Part shown: positions 17,621 to 20,321 of the stretch, piece by piece | How positions within the stretch are numbered: position 1 is the first letter of the stretch | Layout: every line of letters begins with the position of its first letter | Program-made: the position numbers and the translations under genes | The notes under the pieces: generated by a model | The model's database searches: none | What the model saw: only the letters and a program-made list of their open reading frames with translations | What the model was told of the DNA's origin: nothing | Source of the DNA: a virus | IMG/VR virus record: IMGVR_UViG_3300047564_000408 | Coordinates: 1-20,321 of that record | DNA: 20,321 nt | Reading direction: 5' to 3' (one strand)

Positions 17621-19627
17621 ATGAAAATACAGGACATGGAGATAATTGCACAGATTGAGGCAGAAGAGAATATTGCCTATGGTGTAAATGATAGTGCATT
17701 GTCTAATGATAGAGCAGAAGCGATTGACTACTACCTAGGGCAACCATTCGGTAACGAAGAAGAAGGTCGTTCACAAGTTGTATCTTATGACGTTCAAGAC
17801 ACGATTGAGTCAGCACTCCCACAGCTTTTAAAAGTCTTTGTAGCCGGTGATAAGGTTGTTCAGTTTGACCCTAAAGGTCCTGAAGACCAAGACGCAGCAG
17901 ACCAAGAAACAGATTATATTAACCATATCGTGATGGAAAAGAACGAAGGGTTCAAGATATTCTACGTATGGTTTAAAGACGCATTACTCTCTAAAAACGG
18001 TTATGTAAAAGTATATGCCGAAGAAGAAGAGGAAGAAGAAGAATACGAGTATAAAGGGTTAACAGACGCACAACTCCAAATGTTAGCGTCAGATGAGAAT
18101 ACAGAAGTATTAGAACACGAAGCCTATCCTGACCCAAGTGTCAACATGGATGTTATCTATCAACAAGCAGCCATGAATGGTGTTGACCCAGCTACAGTTA
18201 TGCAACCTATGTTACATGACGTTAAGCTCAAGACTACAGAAAAAGAAACAGAGATTGTCATTGAGAACGTAGCACCTGAAAACATGATGGTATCTGTAGA
18301 GGTATCAGGTCCTAACCTACAAGATGCACGTTTCGTTCAGCATAGAGAAGTGATGCAATTGTCAGATATTGCTGAAACATTTGACAAGCCACTAGAATAC
18401 ATTAAGTCTATCATGTCAGACCTTCGTGATACATTTGAAGAAGAGTCTAATGCACGTGATATTTATGACGAAGAATATGACAGAGCTATTGAGTCTAACG
18501 AAGCTCTAGTTAAAGACACATACATTAAGTTAGAAGGCAAGAGACATAGAGTAGTCGTATTAGGTAATACTATTCTCTACAAAGAGCCATGCGAGTATGT
18601 TCCATTTGCATGTATCACACCTATGATTATGCCACATAGACATATTGGTCGTTCTTATGCTGACTTGACTATGGACATTCAACTTATCAAGTCTACACTT
18701 ATTCGTGGTCAGTTAGATAATATGTATCTAGCTAACAATGGTCGTTATGCTATCTCTGACAGAGTAAACCTAGACGATATGCTTACATCAAGACCAGGTG
18801 GTATTGTTCGTGTAGAAGGTGACCCAGGTGCAGGCATTATGCCTTTATCACATCCACCACTACCAGCATCATCATTCGGTATGGTTGAATACATGGACTC
18901 TATGAAAGAGAAGAGAACAGGTATCACAGCATATAACCAAGGCTTAGATGCTAACAGTCTTAACAAGACAGCTACAGGTGTAGCACAGATTATGAATGCG
19001 TCACAACAACGCATAGAGTTAGTAGCTAGAACATTCGCAGAGACAGGTGTTAAAGAGTTATTTAAACTTGTGCATTACTTAGTTAGAACAACACTTACTA
19101 AACCTGACATCACACGTATTAGAAACAAATGGGTAGAAGTAGACCCTAGAGAATGGAAAGCTCGTAAAGACTTATCTATCTCTGTAGGTTTAGGTGCTGG
19201 TAATAAAGACCAACAACTTATGCACTTAACATCTATCTTGAATATGCAAAAAGAAGCTATCCAAGTAGGTCTTACAAACCCAGAGAAGATTTACAATGCG
19301 TTAGCTAAACTTACACAAAACGCAGGCTTTAAGAACCCTGAAGAGTTCTGGGTAAACCCAGCTAATACACCACAAATGGAAGGTCAGCAAGAAGATAAAC
19401 CTTCTGAAGCTGAGATTGCTGTTCAAGGTCAATTACAAATAGAACGTGAGAAAGCACAAGCTCAACTACAACAAGAGCAGTTACGTTCACAAAATGATGT
19501 TATAATTGAACGTGAGAAGATAGCAGCACAAGCAGAGTTAGAAAGATTTAAAGCTCAACTCAAAGCTGAAACAGATTTAGCTATCGCACAAATTAAGGCA
19601 CAATCAGGAATGATGTATGGCGGATAA
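17621..19627 (+). CDS. Portal protein
   Basis: 668 aa, large for a portal and close to P22-type and other podovirus portals. The N-terminal part has RAEAIDYYLGQPFGNEEEGRSQVVSYDVQDTIESALPQL, a region I associate with such portals. Residues 134-141 are eight consecutive Glu, an acidic loop. The middle has the block LTMDIQLIKSTLIRGQLDNMYLANNG and MDSMKEKRTGITAYNQGLD, near the wing and stem. The last 90 residues are a long Gln/Glu/Lys coiled coil (REKAQAQLQQEQL and repeats), like a barrel or C-terminal coil. The portal forms the dodecameric ring for DNA passage. It follows terL after ten bases with AGGAA as binding site. Confidence 0.88.
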   Translation: MKIQDMEIIAQIEAEENIAYGVNDSALSNDRAEAIDYYLGQPFGNEEEGRSQVVSYDVQDTIESALPQLLKVFVAGDKVVQFDPKGPEDQDAADQETDYINHIVMEKNEGFKIFYVWFKDALLSKNGYVKVYAEEEEEEEEYEYKGLTDAQLQMLASDENTEVLEHEAYPDPSVNMDVIYQQAAMNGVDPATVMQPMLHDVKLKTTEKETEIVIENVAPENMMVSVEVSGPNLQDARFVQHREVMQLSDIAETFDKPLEYIKSIMSDLRDTFEEESNARDIYDEEYDRAIESNEALVKDTYIKLEGKRHRVVVLGNTILYKEPCEYVPFACITPMIMPHRHIGRSYADLTMDIQLIKSTLIRGQLDNMYLANNGRYAISDRVNLDDMLTSRPGGIVRVEGDPGAGIMPLSHPPLPASSFGMVEYMDSMKEKRTGITAYNQGLDANSLNKTATGVAQIMNASQQRIELVARTFAETGVKELFKLVHYLVRTTLTKPDITRIRNKWVEVDPREWKARKDLSISVGLGAGNKDQQLMHLTSILNMQKEAIQVGLTNPEKIYNALAKLTQNAGFKNPEEFWVNPANTPQMEGQQEDKPSEAEIAVQGQLQIEREKAQAQLQQEQLRSQNDVIIEREKIAAQAELERFKAQLKAETDLAIAQIKAQSGMMYGG

Positions 19628-19889
19628 GTCACTAGAAGAAGTAAAACGTGGTGAACAAGCAGCACAGATATTAGATAACCCTATCTATAAAGAAGCATTA
19701 GAGAAGGTTCGTGAAAGCATTGTATCTAGTATGACTAATAGTCCACTAGGTGACGAAAAGACCCATAACAGATTAGTTATCGCATTACAATTACTAAACC
19801 AAATTAACAAGCAACTTACTGACGTTATGCAAACAGGTAAGTTAGCAGCTATCCAAACAGATAGACCTAAGTTTAAGATATTTGGGTAA
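19617..19889 (+). CDS. 90-aa helical protein between portal and scaffold
   Basis: ATG overlaps the portal end by 11 bases. All-helical by eye: SLEEVKRGEQAAQILDN, YKEALEKVRESIVSSMTNS, then GDEKTHNRLVIALQLLNQINKQLTDVMQTGKLA, a block I recall from small proteins next to P22-like portals. It may help portal or capsid assembly. An intrinsic terminator follows 15 bases after its stop. Function not proven. Confidence 0.65.
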   Translation: MADKSLEEVKRGEQAAQILDNPIYKEALEKVRESIVSSMTNSPLGDEKTHNRLVIALQLLNQINKQLTDVMQTGKLAAIQTDRPKFKIFG

Positions 19890-19903
19890 GGACAAGCCCA
19901 CTT

Positions 19904-19928
19904 AAAGCCTACTTCGGTAGGTTTTTTT
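19904..19928 (+). terminator. Intrinsic terminator inside the structural operon
   Basis: CCTAC (19908-19912), the very stable loop TTCG, GTAGG (19917-19921), then seven T (19922-19928). The A-run before the stem pairs with the T-tract. A textbook rho-independent terminator in the middle of the late operon, between the 90-aa gene and the scaffold-like gene. Late readthrough by an antiterminated polymerase, or a change of expression level at this step, would be needed for the capsid genes. Confidence 0.85.
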
Positions 19929-19953
19929 ATTGTCTAATTTCAAGGAAAATATT

Positions 19954-20321
19954 ATGAGTGACCAAGTCGTAGAACAGTCACCACAAAGCCGATTAGAGGC
20001 TATGCTAGGTGATGATATTGTATCTGATGTGCAAGCTAATTTAGATGCACCTGAAGAGAAAGAACAAGCACCACTAGAGGCTGAAGCAGAAGCACCTGTT
20101 GAAGAAACAGATGCAGAAGAAGAAGCAACAGATGATGCACCAGATGACCAAGCTGAAGAAGAAGAACAGTCGGAAGATGAAGTTCCTGCTATCTTAAAGC
20201 TAAAAGTTAATGGTGAAGAAGTTGAAAAGCCACTAGACGAAGTCGTAGCATTAGCACAACAAGGCTTAGACTACACACAAAAGACACAACAAGTAGCAGA
20301 ACAACGTAAAGAGCTAGAAGC
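19954..20321 (+). CDS. Scaffolding-like protein, N-terminal part (3' end outside window)
   Basis: Starts at ATG 19954 with AAGGAAA as ribosome binding site; the frame stays open to the last base, so only the first 122 residues are seen. The first ~75 residues are extremely acidic and Ala/Glu/Asp/Pro-rich; then a compact block PAILKLKVNGEEVEKPLDEVVALAQQGLDYTQKTQQ follows, with the start of a coiled coil. Acidic N-termini followed by this VNGEE...DYTQKTQ-type block and coils are common in phage scaffolding proteins, which shape the procapsid. Position after the portal and before the presumed capsid gene (outside) agrees. Confidence 0.75.
   Translation, partial: MSDQVVEQSPQSRLEAMLGDDIVSDVQANLDAPEEKEQAPLEAEAEAPVEETDAEEEATDDAPDDQAEEEEQSEDEVPAILKLKVNGEEVEKPLDEVVALAQQGLDYTQKTQQVAEQRKELE

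Noticed and set aside
18745-19014. Minus-strand frame opposite the portal gene
   Set aside because: Antisense shadow in a region with clear portal coding; no ribosome binding site or pattern.
1-20321. tRNA genes, CRISPR arrays, insertion sequences, integrase or attachment sites
   Set aside because: None was recognised: no cloverleaf-like stretch in the few gaps, no spaced repeats, no transposase or integrase motifs.

Overview
This window is about half of the genome of a lytic, tailed, probably podovirus-like phage. It is AT-rich (roughly one third G+C by eye) and almost every base is coding. The best host clue is a 23-codon gene at 6269-6340 that encodes a PqqA-type peptide, the precursor of the cofactor PQQ, with the two residues that become PQQ (Glu15 and Tyr19) in place. 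PQQ serves methanol and other alcohol dehydrogenases, so a methylotrophic or other PQQ-making proteobacterial host is likely; an AT-rich Methylophilales-type host would fit. The host is an inference. No integrase, repressor, tRNA, IS element or CRISPR array was seen.

Layout. (1) 1-3762, plus strand: the end of a virion gene, an Ala/Gly-rich probable internal virion or ejection protein, then a lysis-like block: XhlA-like membrane protein, exported Cys protein, SprT-like metalloprotein, 3-TM-type holin, a 52-aa membrane protein and a DUF5675 protein. (2) 3772-4696, plus: a DnaQ-like exonuclease with a zinc ribbon and a 58-aa protein. (3) 4693-9227, minus: a leftward early operon with the recombination pair (DUF1071-type annealing protein and YqaJ exonuclease), a small protein with an SSB-like tail, a SleB-type cell-wall hydrolase, a DUF3310 protein and many tiny genes, several of them membrane peptides. 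pqqA lies inside this operon on the opposite strand with its own promoter-like sequence. (4) 9228-9370: a divergent promoter region. (5) 9371-13179, plus: the rightward early operon with a replication initiator or helicase loader, a DnaB-like helicase, NinB, an HNH-like protein, a PD-(D/E)XK-like protein, an HTH protein and a Q-like antiterminator. (6) 13185-13300: a strong extended -10 promoter followed within about 80 nt by an intrinsic terminator, resembling the lambda pR'/tR' arrangement. (7) 13304-20321, plus: the late operon with a zinc protein, four small basic proteins, a glycosyltransferase, a zeta-toxin-like kinase, terminase subunits, portal, a small protein and an acidic scaffold-like protein that runs off the window. 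The late operon probably continues outside the window and joins the genes at position 1.

Proposed logic: divergent early promoters near 9.3 kb express recombination to the left and replication to the right. The last rightward gene, Q-like, would then let polymerase from the 13.2 kb promoter read through the leader terminator into the packaging and structural genes. Separately, the phage supplies the peptide substrate for PQQ synthesis, which could keep host methanol oxidation running during infection. Many genes found by eye (21-58 codons) use ATGA or TAATG stop-start overlaps, which supports them as real, coupled genes.
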